This document shows positions 11,751 to 22,397 of a stretch of 64,000 nt of DNA, piece after piece. The notes beneath the pieces were generated by a model. It made no database searches and was not told where the DNA came from. It worked only from the letters and a program-made list of their open reading frames with translations. Each line of letters begins with the position of its first letter. Positions within the stretch are counted from its first letter, which is position 1. Source of the DNA: Anaeramoeba ignava. Lineage: Eukaryota > Metamonada > Anaeramoebidae. The position numbers and the translations under genes are program-made. The stretch is taken from positions 251,001-315,000 of the forward strand of contig JAPDFW010000011.1 in NCBI GenBank assembly GCA_028826165.1, in the 5' to 3' direction.

Positions 11751-12371
11751 TTTTTATTTTTTTTAATTAATAAAATATAATTATTTTTAAATTAAAAGTA
11801 TTCTTTTAATAATAAATTTATTAATAAAAAATTTTTTTATTTTCAAATTAAATGATAATTCAAAACTATTTAAAAAATTGAATATAAATTAAATCAAAAT
11901 ATTTATTAATAAAATATAATTATTTTTAAATTAAAAAGTATTATTTTTAATAATAAAAATATTAATAAAAATATATTTTAAATTTATTTTCAAATTAAAT
12001 ATTAAATCAAAACTATTTAAAAATTTAAAAATTAAATATAAATTAAAATCAAAATATTCTTTTTAATAAATAAAAAATATAATTATTTTTTAAAAATTCA
12101 AAAATTTAAAAATTTATAAATTCAATAAATAAAATTATTAATAAAAATATTTTTTAAACTTATTTCTAAATTGAATATTAATTCAAAACTATTTAAAAAA
12201 CTAAATATAAATTAAATCAAAATGTTTATAAATAAAATATCCAAAAAATTTAATAGAATTTAATAATAAATTATCTTGATTTGTTTCCTATTTATTGATT
12301 TGAAGAAATTTATTTGATTGAAAGTAAATTAAAATAAAATTCAATTTTGAAAAAAATGAATAAAAAAGTTT
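11751..12371. other. AT-rich spacer, degenerate ~130-bp repeat
   Basis: No gene seen. Three or four loose copies of a block containing 'taaaatataattatttttaaatt', 'ttcaaattaaat' and 'caaaactatttaaaaa' recur about every 120-150 bases. The last 100 bases (TTTGTTTCCTATTTATTG...) match the 3' flank of the TLDc gene at ~13270-13390, marking a duplication. Confidence 0.55.
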
Positions 12372-12540
12372 TTAAATGAAAAAAGTTTCAACTTCATCAA
12401 CAACCCATTTATCATAAGAACCAGCTAAATAACTTTTAGCTTCATTTGTTCCTTTTTGAATTCCATTAGGTGGATTATAACTAGAACCAAAATTTGAACC
12501 ACCAGGTTGTAAATTAGAATTTAAATAAAAATCATGTCCA
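12372..12540 (-). pseudogene. TLDc C-terminal fragment, truncated duplicate
   Basis: 56 codons encode the end of a TLDc domain (FYLNSNLQPGGSNFGSSYNP ... SYLAGSYDKWVVDEVETFFI, then stop). About three quarters of the residues match the C-terminus of the gene at 13391, including the shared SYLAGSYDKWVVDE block. Upstream (12541 on) the sequence falls into AT-rich noise with no acceptor, start codon or TLDc N-part. The 3' flank is also duplicated. This is best explained as the end of a tandem copy whose 5' part is lost. Confidence 0.75.
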
Positions 12541-13390
12541 TTTATTTTAATAAAGATATATAATTAATTTTAATAATATTTAGTAATAATTTAATTTAAA
12601 TTTATTTTATTTTAATTTGATATAATATTTTTATTTATTATATTAATATTTTTAATTATTTATTATTCCAATTTTAATTATAATAAAATATATTAAAAAG
12701 TGGAATAAATATATTTTAATAAAATATAAATAATAATATTTAATTTTTTAATTTTAATATTTATTTAATAATTTATTTTTAAATTTATTATTCAATTTTA
12801 ATTATAATAAAATATATTAAAAATAATATTTTTAATTTATTATATTTAATTTTTTATTTTTAATTTTATTTATTTTATTCCAATTTTTATTTTATAATAA
12901 AATATTATTTTAAAAACAAAAAATAAAAAAAAATTAAAAATTTTTAAATAAATTGAATTTAACATGATTGAATAAGATAAACTTTCTAAAAAAATAATTT
13001 ACTAATTATTCTATTTTTGATTTTGATTATAATTTATTAATATTTAAATATTAATTAATAATAAATTTTATTTGATTTTTTTTATTTTAATATTTTAATT
13101 AATGAATTTAAATTTAATTATTATTAATTTCTATTTTCAATTTTTATTTTTATTTATTATATTAAAAATATTCAATTTTTTAAAATTTATTATTTTTTTT
13201 TTTGGATTATTTTTTATTAATTAAATTTTTAATAAATATTTTAAATTAAAATTAAATTATTTAAAATTAAATTTGTTTCTTATTTATTATTTTAAAGAAA
13301 TTAATTTGATTAAAAGTAAATTAAAATTGAATTAAATTTTGAAAAAAAAAATTAAAAAAAAAGTTTGATTTTCTTATTATTAATTAATTT
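12541..13390. other. AT-rich spacer
   Basis: About 850 bases of almost pure A/T with loose repeats of AATTATAATAAAATATATTAAA. It may be the decayed remains of the 5' part of the duplicated TLDc copy, but no protein similarity survives. No RNA gene is seen. Confidence 0.5.
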
Positions 13391-15029
13391 TTAAATGAAA
13401 TAAGATTCAAGTTCATCAACAACCCATTTATCATAAGAACCAGCTAAATAACTTTTCGATTCATTTGTATTAAAAGTAATTCCATTAGGTGGATTATAAC
13501 TATAACCAATATTTGAATAACCAGGTTGTAAATTAGAAACTAAATAAAAATCATCACCAAATACTGGACCAAGACTTAAATCAGAACGAATTGCCCAACC
13601 TTGTTTATATGTAAACTTTGCAGGTATTCTATCTCCTTTATCATTTCTTAATGAAAAAATAAATGCATTTGCATCATTAGTCCATCCTGTATTTCCATTA
13701 AATCCAACTTGAGTAAAACCTCCAAAAATAAAATTATCTTTTGTTTTGATAATAACTAATGTTTTTCCTTTTCCATCAACTGCTTTATGCCAATTTTGAG
13801 AATTAAATCCATCTCTTTTTGCTGAAAATCCTTTTTTCATTTTAGAAAAAAAATCATTATTATTTATCCATTCTTGTAATTTTTTAACATATTCTTCTTC
13901 TGTAATAATTCTTGTTTCTGAAAATTGAGGAAAATTCTTTTTGATTGGTTCCAATTTCTTTTGTAATTCCAAATCTTTTTCATATTCATCAAAAACAGGT
14001 TTCATTTTCTCAATTTCTTTGTTTTTATCTTCAACTTCTTTCTTCCATTTCTCTTCAATTTCAATTTTCATTTGTTGAATTTCTTTGTTTTTCTCTTCAA
14101 TTTCTTTCTTTTTATCTTCAACTTCTTTCTTCCATTTCTCTTCAATTTCAATTTTCATTTGTTGATTTTCTTTTTGATTGTCTTGAATAATTTTGTTTTG
14201 AATATCAACTAAAAAAGATTTAGGAAAAAAATCAAATTGTTTTAATTTATCAAAATCTTGTTTTGAAATTGAATCTTTATCAAATAATGAAAAAAAAGAA
14301 TGAAATAATCTTTTCTTTTCAATTCCCTTTTCTTTTTCTTTTTCTTTTTCTTTCTTTCCTTTTAATCTTTCGTTTCTTTTTTCAATCCAATTATTTAAAA
14401 ATTGAAAAATCAAATTGAAAAATTTCTTTTTTTTCTTGTTTAAATTGAATAAATTTGATAATTTCTTCTTTAGTTAAATTGAATAAATTTTCATTATTTT
14501 GAATTTGGGAAAAATTTTGATTTATTAATTCAAAACATTTTATTTCAATTTCATTTGAATTTAAATTTCGATTTTGGAATAAAAATTGGAAAAATTTGAA
14601 TAATTAATTGAATTTAAAATTTTTTTTGAATAAATTCTTTCAATAAATTTAATTTAAAATAAATTGAAATTTCCATTAATTGAATAAGATTTTCTTGATT
14701 CTCAAAAGAAATATTTCCATAATAAATATAACTCAAAATTGATTCCATTTCTTTTTATTAAATTGATTTAAAGAAATAGAAAGAGATTCTTGCCTTAATG
14801 ATTCATTAAAAAGGAGATCTTGAAGATAAAATTGATTTATGAACTTTAATTTCAAAAGGTTTTGATTTATTCTCAACAAAAATTGAAAAATCTTTAAATG
14901 AATTTTCATTTAAAAGGTTTGAATAATTTTAATTAAATTTTTGTTACTTTTTTTCTAAATTTTTCATTTCATTTTCATTTTTGATTTTTGATTTGCATTT
15001 TCAATTTGGTTATTATTATTATTATCCAT
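13391..15029 (-). pseudogene. BTB-coiled-coil-TLDc gene, 5' half frameshifted
   Basis: The 3' part (14413-13391, 340 aa) is open: a Lys/Glu coiled coil with repeats of EIEEKWKKEVEDKKKEIEEK, then a complete TLDc domain (FSAKRDGFNSQNWHKAVDGK ... VIIKTKDNFIFGGFTQVG ... DANAFIFSLRNDKG ... SYLAGSYDKWVVDELESYFI). Upstream, in shifting frames, a BTB domain is readable: FSIFVENKSKPFEIKVHKSIL, ESLSISLNQFN, MESILSYIYYGNISFENQEN, followed by a BACK-like helical stretch (IKCFELINQNF). A candidate ATG lies at 15029 (MDNNNNNQ). At least four single-base shifts, in A or T runs, separate these pieces. TLDc domains are linked to oxidation resistance. This is either a recent pseudogene or a gene with homopolymer errors in the sequence. 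Confidence 0.65.
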
Positions 15030-15357
15030 TTTTGTTTTTGTGTTTTTGTTTTTGTTTTTGTTTTTGTTTTTAAAAAGGAAAAATGAAAAATGAAAAAAAA
15101 AATAAATAAAAAGTGGATTTTGAAAATAAATAAAAATATAAAAATAAGAATAAATTTAAATTAATAATTAATTTAATTTTCTTTTTAATTTATTATTTTA
15201 AATTAATTTATTAATAAATTATTATTATTTTTTATTAATTTTTTTATTAAAAAAGGAAAATTATTTTAATTTAATTTTTAATTTAATTTTTTTTTTGGAA
15301 TTTAAAAATTATTAATAAATTTAAATTTTAAAAACAAATTTCCAAATTAATATTAAT
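15030..15357. other. AT-rich spacer upstream of BTB-TLDc gene
   Basis: On the minus strand this begins with (GTTTTT)n and repeated TCATTTTTCATTTTT tracts next to the start at 15029, then AT-only sequence. No gene is seen. Confidence 0.45.
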
Positions 15358-16830
15358 TCAATTTAATTCAAAAAAAAGATAAAATTTTAATTTAAAAAAA
15401 TCAATTTTCAAAATATTTTTAAATAATAAAATATTTAAATCTAAAACAATAAATTATTATTTTAATAATGAAATTAAATATTAAATTATATTTTTAAATT
15501 AATTTATAAATTAAATATTAAATTAAATCTATTCTTATTTTTATATTTATATGTTAAATATTTAAATAATAAAATATTTAAATCTAAAACAATAAATTAA
15601 TATTTCAATAACATAAAATTAAGTATTAAATTATATTTTTAAATTAATTTATAAATTAAATATTAAATTAAATCTATTCTCATTTTTTATATTTTATATG
15701 TTAAATATTTAAATAATAAAATATTTAAATCTAAAACAATAAATTAATATTTTAATAATAAAATTAAATATTAAATTATATTTTTAAATTAATTTATAAA
15801 TTAAATATTAAATTAAATCTATTCTTATTTTTTATATTTTATGTTAAATATTTAAATAAGAAAATATTTAAATCTAAAACATTAAATTATTTCAATAATA
15901 AAACTAAATATTAAATTATATTTTTAAATTAATTTATAAATTAAATATTAAATTAAATCATTTTTCATTTTTATATTTTATGTTAAATATTTAAATTAAT
16001 AAAATATTTAAATCTAAAACATTAAATTAATATTTTAATAATAAAATTAAATATTAAATTATATTTTTAAATTAATTTATAAATTAAATATTAAATTAAA
16101 TCTATTTTCATTTTTATATTTATATGTTAAATATTTTTAAATAATAAAATATTTAAATCTAAAACAATAAATTATTATTTTAATAATAAAATTAAATATT
16201 AAAATTATATTTTTAAATTAATTTATAAATTAAATATTAAATTAAATCTATTTTCATTTTTATATTTTTATATGTTAAATATTTAAATAATAAAATATTT
16301 AAATCTAAAACAATAAATTATTATTTTAATAATAGAATTAAATATAAAATTATATTTTTAAATTAATTTATAAATTAAATATTAAATTAAAATCTATTCT
16401 TATTTTTATATTTCTTTTAAAAAAATATTTAAATAATAAAATATTTAAATCTAAAACAATAAATTATTATTTTAATAATAAAATTAAATATTAAATTATA
16501 TTTTTAAATTAATTTATAAATTAAATATTAAATTAAATCTATTTTTATTTTTATATTTATATGTTAAATATTTAAAAATAATAAAATATTTAAATCTAAA
16601 ACAATAAATTATTATTTTAATAATAAAATTAAATATTAAATTATATTTTTAAATTAATTTATAAATTAAATATTAAATTAAATCTATTCTTATTTTTTAT
16701 ATTTATATGTTAAATATTTAAATAATAAAATATTTAAATCTAAAACAATAAATTATTATTTTAAAATAAAATTAAATATTAAATTATATTTTTAAATTAA
16801 TTTCTAAATCTAATATTAAATTAAACCTAT
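15358..16830. repeat. ~145-bp satellite array, about ten copies
   Basis: Units of ~143-147 bp, each marked by the landmark AATCTAAAACAATAAATTA and by TTATATTTTTAAATTAATTT. Landmark spacing (15441, 15584, 15731, 15874...) gives the period. The same units, including the same left boundary (AAAAAGATAAAATTTTAATT followed by TCAATTTTCAAAATATTTTT), occur again at 21862-22345, on the other side of the BTB/DEAD-box gene and in the same orientation. Confidence 0.9.
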
Positions 16831-17193
16831 TTTCATTTTTTATTTTTTCATTTTTCATTTTTCATTTTTTTTTGATTATGTAAGTTTTTTCGTAATTTAA
16901 AAAAAACTAAAATCCAATTTAATAATAAATAAACATAAAACAAGAAAATTCACATTAAACACAAACACAATAAAAATGGAATACTTATTAATTTAATATT
17001 ATTCCAAGAAAAAAAAATATTAAATTTTCTAACGAATTATAACGAAATAATTACAATTTAATTTTAATTTGAAAATGAAAATAAATTCTATTTGAATTAA
17101 TTTATTCTTGTTTAAATTATCTTTTTATTAATGGGAAAAAACAGAATTTTGTTTTGTTTTTCTTTTTATCCTTTTTTGAAAATAAGACAAAAT
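16831..17193. promoter_or_regulatory. upstream region of the BTB/DEAD-box gene
   Basis: Contains clustered TTTTTCATTTTTCATTTTTC (16850-16870), 320-340 bases before the chosen start, then non-repetitive AT-rich sequence. An in-frame ATG at 17131 lies upstream of the preferred start at 17194; the codons between them encode a hydrophobic/basic run with no family resemblance. Confidence 0.35.
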
Positions 17194-20100
17194 ATGGGAC
17201 AAATTCTTTCAGATCAAAATCCAAATCAATTTCAAAATCCAAATCAATTTCAAAATCCAAATCAATTTCAAGATCCAAATCAATTTCAAAATCCAAATCA
17301 ATTTCAAAATCCAAATCAATTTCAAGATCAATTTCAAGATCCAAATCAATTTCAAGATCCAAATCAATTTCAAAATCCAAATCAATTTCAAGATCAATTT
17401 CAAGATCCAAATCAATTTCAATTTCAAGATCAATTTCAAAATCCAAATCAATTTCAATTTCAAGATCAATTTCAAGATCCAAATCAATTTCAATTTCAAG
17501 ATCAATTTCAATTTCAAGATCAATTTCAAAATGAAAATTCAAATCAATTACAAAATGAAAATGAAGAAAAATCTCAAAAAATAGAAATATCAAAATTCTA
17601 TCAATTTCCTACTCAAGAACTTAATCAATTTTTAATTTCTGAACTTCTTTCAAATTATAAAACAATGTTTCAAAACGAAGAAAATTGTGATTTTACAATT
17701 TATGCTGGAAAAAACAATCAAAAAATTCCTTGTCATAAATCAATACTTAATTCAAGATCAAGATTTTTTTATGAAAATCATCACGAAAAATCAGAAACTG
17801 AAGAATTATATCTTCCACAATTTGGATATGATATTGTTAAACCAATTATTTCTTTTCTTTATGATTCAAAATTTCAATTTGAAGTAAACAAATTTGAAAA
17901 ATATTTCCAACTCGCAAAATATTTTAAATTAACAAGTTTAAGAATAAAAATTGAAAAAGATGTTTCAGAACAAATTAATAAAACCAATGCTATTTCAATT
18001 TATTTCAAAAGTATCTCTATTGAATCCAATTTTCTTTCGAATTTATGTGAAAAATTTATTCAAGACAATATTCATAAAATTATTGAAGAAAACCAAATTG
18101 AATCAATTAATAATAAAGAATTAAGAGAAATTATTCAAATGATTCAATTAACACCAAAAGAAAACAGAATTGAGTTGATTTGGAAATTATCTCAAGAGTG
18201 GAAGGAGAAATTCCAAAAAAGTAAAAAAAATTTAATCGATAAAGACAAATATATCGATCCAATTCAAATTCAAGAAATCACTGAGCAAATCCAAGATTTT
18301 CATATGATTATCGATAATATTAAAACGCATCGATACATTTCTTCTGATTCGAAAATTGGAAATAACCCCATTTTATCTTTAACTGATCAACTTCAGTTCT
18401 TGAATGAAAAAAATAAAGAATTACAACAAGAAAATGAAGAACTGAAAAGCAAACTCGAAAAACAAACCAATATCCTGAACAAAAATGATCAAGAAATCAC
18501 AAAAATGGAGGAATTGATTCAACAAAACGAAAACAACAAGCTAAATCTACCAAAACAGATCCTACAACCAAAAAAACAACCAATATTTTTCAAACTTGAA
18601 ACAAAAGAGAAATCCATTTCGGAGACTTTTTTCAATAATATTCTAAATCAAAATCAAAATCAAATACAAAATCAAATAAAAGATGATTGGGGAAATAATA
18701 ATCAACAATTAAAGAAACAAGATGATTGGGGAAATAATCAACAATTAAAGAAACAAGATGATTGGGGAAATAACCAATTAAAGAAACAAGATGATTGGGG
18801 AAATAATAATCAAATTCAAAATCAAAATCAAATACAAAATCAAATAAAAGATGATTGGGGAAATAACCAATTAAAGAAACAAGATGATTGGGGAAATAAT
18901 AATCAACAATTAAAGAAACAAGATGATTGGGGAAATAACCAATTAAAGAAACAAGATGATTGGGGAAATAATAATCAACCATTAAATCAAATACAAAATC
19001 AAATACAAAATCAAATACAAAATCAAATACAAAATCAAATACAAAATCAAATAAAAGATGATTGGGGAAATAATAATCAACAATTAAAGAAACAAAATGA
19101 TTGGGGAAATAATAATCAACAATTAAAGAAACAAAATGATTGGGGAAATAATAATCAACAATTAAAGAAACAAGATGATTGGGGAAATAACCAATTAAAA
19201 ATACAAGATGATTGGGGAAATAATAATCAACAATTCAAAAACAAATACAAAATGAAATAATCAACAATTAAAGAAACAAGATAATTGGGGAAATAATAAT
19301 CAACAATTAAAGAAACAAAATGATTGGGGAAATAATAATCAAATTCAAAATCAAAATAAAATACAAAATCAAATAAAAGATGATTGGGGAAATAACCAAT
19401 TAAAAATACAAGATGATTGGGGAAATAATAATCAACAATTAAAGAAACAAGATAATTGGGGAAATAATAACCAAATCAAATTCAAAATCAAATACAAAAT
19501 CAAATACAAAATCAAATACAAAATCAAATAAAAGATGATTGGGGAAATAATAATCAACAATTAAAGAAACAAGATGATTGGGAACCTTTGACAAAAGAGA
19601 AATATAGAGAATATCCAAAAGAATATAATTCATATCCAACAATAAAGACTAGTTACTACGGTCAAGAAATCAAGATTTCAGGAGCAAAAGAACAATTTCC
19701 AATAATTTCTCGTTTTGATAATAACTTACCTTTTTCTCCCCAAATTCAACAACTTTTACTTTCCAAAAATTGGGGATATCCATTAGCAATCCAAGCATTT
19801 TCATGGACACCAATTCTTCAAGGATTTGATTTTATTGGAGCTTCAGAAACTGGAAGTGGTAATTTTAAATTAATTTAAATTTTAATTTTAATTTTAATTT
19901 TAATTTTAATTTTAATTTCAATTTTAATTTTAATTTTAATTTTAATTTTAATTTTAATTTTAATTTTAATTTTAATTTTAATTTTAATTTTAATTTTAAT
20001 TTTAATTTTAATTTTAATTTTCAAAATTTGGATTATAAAATAGGAAAAACTCTTGCTTTTGCTCTTCCTGCAATCATGCATATTATTGCATATCAAAAAC

Positions 20101-21771
20101 AAAAATCCCAAAATCAACAACGATTTAGAAACAAAGGAGATGGACCGATTGTTCTTGTTGTATCACCAACAAGAGAATTATCGCGCCAAACATTCGATGT
20201 ATTTCAAGAATTTACACAAAAAACAAGTATAAAATGCATGAATGTTTGTGGAGGAAAAAATCGAAGAGAACAAGAATTTAGTTTGAAAAAAGGAGTCGAT
20301 GCTATAATTGCGACACCATCAAAATTAGTTGATTTCCTAAAAGCAGGAATTACCAATCTAAGACGAGCTTCTTTTATTGTTATTGATGAAGCTGATCTTC
20401 TTTTAGAAAATGGATTCCAACAAGAAATTCTTCATATTTTAGAAACAGTTCCTGTTCAAAGACAAATTGCAATGTTTGCTGAAGATTGGGTTCCCGAAAC
20501 ACAAGCAATTGCAGATCGATTTTTGAATCATCCAATTAAATGCATAATCGGAGATGCAGATCTTACTTTTGATTTGAATGTCAAACAAATTGTTGATATT
20601 GGTATTGAAAGTGAGAAATTTAACAGATTTGTTGCATTGATTAGTAGTATATATGGAAATGAAAAAATTTTGGTTTTTACAACTACGAAATTAAATGCAG
20701 ATGAATTAACGATATTATTAGGACAAAATGGGATTACAACTGTTTGTATTCATTCTGATAAAAATCAGGATGACAGAAAATTCGCTCTTGACATTTTTTC
20801 AGCCGGTATTTCACGATTAATGATTGCAACTGATGCTGCTTCTCCCATTTTGTAAATATTCTTCAAATTTCATTTTACATTTTCATTGACATTGTAATTA
20901 TATTGATAATTTATTTTTCATTTTAAAATATTTAGAGATACTTTAAATGTGAGCCATGTTATAAATTATGATTTTCCGGAAAATATTCGTGATTATATTC
21001 ATCGGCTAGCAAGAATTTACAAAGGTGGAAAACAAAGCAACTCTTTATTCTTTTTTTACAGAACCTCATTTTCCAAAAGCCAAAGCATTATTAGAAATCA
21101 TGAAAGAAACAACACAAGAAAAAATTCCTGATGAATTAATCCGATTAGCAGAACACAATTATCCGAATATATATGGAGATATTGATAATCATTCAAATAA
21201 TCCAAATTCAAATTGGAATCAAAATCAAAATCAAAATCAAAATCAAAATTCAAATTTAAATTGGAATCCAAATCCAAAATCAAAATTCAATTCAAATTGG
21301 AATTCAAATCCAAATACTAATTGGAATCAAAATAAAAATCAAAATCAAAATCAAAATTCAAATTGGAATAAAAATCAAAATCAAAATTCAAATTGGAATT
21401 CAAATCCAAATACTAATTGGAATCAAAATCAAAATCAAAATCAAAATCAAAATCAAAATCAAAATTCAAATTTAAATTGGAATCCAAATCCAAAATCAAA
21501 ATTCAATTCAAATTGGAATTCAAATCCAAATACTAATTGGAATCAGAATAAAAATCAAAATAAAAATCAAAATCAAAATTCAAATTGGAATTCAAGAGAT
21601 TTAAAAAAGGATAATGATAATAGCTTTAAAGGAAGAAGAAGTTTTAACCAAGATAAACATTATAATGATAATCACTCAGGATTTCGTGGAAAAAGAAATA
21701 TGAATAAGAATTCAAAAAGGAATTTTAATCAATCCCATTCACCTAAATCACCCCGAATTGATGATTGGTGA
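17194..21771 (+). CDS. BTB-BACK protein joined by DDWGNN repeats to a degenerate DEAD-box helicase
   Basis: Exons 17194-19858, 20044-20851 and 20936-21771. The N-terminus (MGQILSDQ) fits an N-myristoylation site. Next come (NPNQFQ) repeats, a BTB domain ([20 protein letters not shown] ... [20 protein letters not shown]), BACK-like helices, a coiled coil, and ~20 QDDWGNN(Q)LKK repeats. These run into a DDX5/DBP2-like helicase: Q-motif region, [10 protein letters not shown] (intron inside motif I), [12 protein letters not shown]. Other motifs are degenerate: TPSK for TPGR, AED for [13 protein letters not shown] for motif V, HRLARIYK for HRIGRTGR. The tail is Asn/Trp-rich and basic. Compensating shifts at ~19257 (+1) and ~19475 (-1), and one missing base at ~21030, break the frame. 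The helicase frame has no ATG of its own upstream, which favours a fusion. Confidence 0.6.
17209..17535 (+). repeat. coding minisatellite, [10 protein letters not shown] repeats
   Basis: An 18-bp unit (CAAATCAATTTCAAAATC) and 12-bp variants encode Asn-Pro-Asn-Gln-Phe-Gln blocks near the N-terminus of the BTB protein. The array also keeps long open frames on the other strand (alternating acidic/hydrophobic residues); those are products of periodicity, not genes. Confidence 0.85.
18650..19590 (+). repeat. coding tandem repeats, (Q)[12 protein letters not shown]
   Basis: About twenty 30-39-bp units around GATGATTGGGGAAATAA, interspersed with AAATCAAATACA (QNQIQ) blocks. Nucleotide repetition continues without a break from the end of the BTB-BACK coiled coil into the codons before the helicase ([11 protein letters not shown]). 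This is the evidence that the two halves are one transcription unit. Two single-base shifts lie inside the array. Confidence 0.85.
21200..21600 (+). repeat. coding Asn-rich repeats, NQNQNSNWN
   Basis: AATCAA and TCAAATTGGAAT units encode an Asn/Gln/Trp-rich, prion-like tail after the helicase core, including a ~230-bp direct duplication of the block beginning [18 protein letters not shown]. Low-complexity tails of this kind are common on DEAD-box proteins that enter RNA granules; that role is inferred. Confidence 0.8.
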
Positions 21772-21861
21772 TTTTCTTTTCTTTGAATACAAAATCAAAT
21801 ATAAATCAAATCAATTTTGATTTGATAAATTTAATTTGATTGAAAGTAAAAGAAAATAAAA

Positions 21862-22345
21862 TTCAATTTAATTCAAAAAAAAAGATAAAATTTTAATTTA
21901 AAAAAATCAATTTTCAAAATATTTTTAAATAATAAAATATTTAAATCTAAAACAATAAATTATTATTTTAATAATGAAATTAAATATTAAATTATATTTT
22001 TAAATTAATTTATAAATTAAATATTAAATTAAATCTATTCTTATTTTTTATATTTATATGTTAAATATTTAAATAATAAAATATTTAAATCTAAAACAAT
22101 AAATTATTATTTTAATAATAGAATTAAATATTAAATTATATTTTTAAATTAATTTATAAATTAAATATTAAATTAAATCTATTTTCATTTTTTATATTTA
22201 TATGTTAAATATTTAAATAATAAAATATTTAAATCTAAAACAATAAATTATTATTTTAATAATAAAATTAAATATTAAGTTATATTTTTAAATTAATTTT
22301 TAAATTAATTTATAAATTAATTTATAAATTAAATATTAAATTAAA
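21862..22345. repeat. second copy of the ~145-bp satellite, about three units
   Basis: Begins with the same non-repetitive boundary (AAAAAGATAAAATTTTAATT) as the array at 15358 and then carries three units with the AATCTAAAACAATAAATTA landmark. Same orientation, only a few differences per unit. Together the arrays flank the BTB/DEAD-box gene as direct repeats. Confidence 0.88.
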
Positions 22346-22397
22346 TCATTTTTCATTTTTCATTTTTCATTTTTCATTTTTCATTTTTCATTTTTAA
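22346..22397 (+). promoter_or_regulatory. tandem TTTTTCA motifs abutting a start codon
   Basis: Seven tandem copies of CATTTTT end three bases before the ATG at 22398. Every copy contains TCATTTTT, the motif shared by most upstream regions here, making this the clearest example of the putative initiator. Confidence 0.5.

Noticed and set aside
15358-16830. CRISPR array or centromeric satellite
   Set aside because: Units are contiguous ~145-bp tandem repeats without spacers; the host is eukaryotic, and ten copies next to genes do not support a centromere call.
17117-17593. Long minus-strand frame of alternating acidic and hydrophobic residues opposite the NPNQFQ repeats
   Set aside because: It exists only because the 18-bp coding repeat is open in several frames on both strands; it has no start context or homology.
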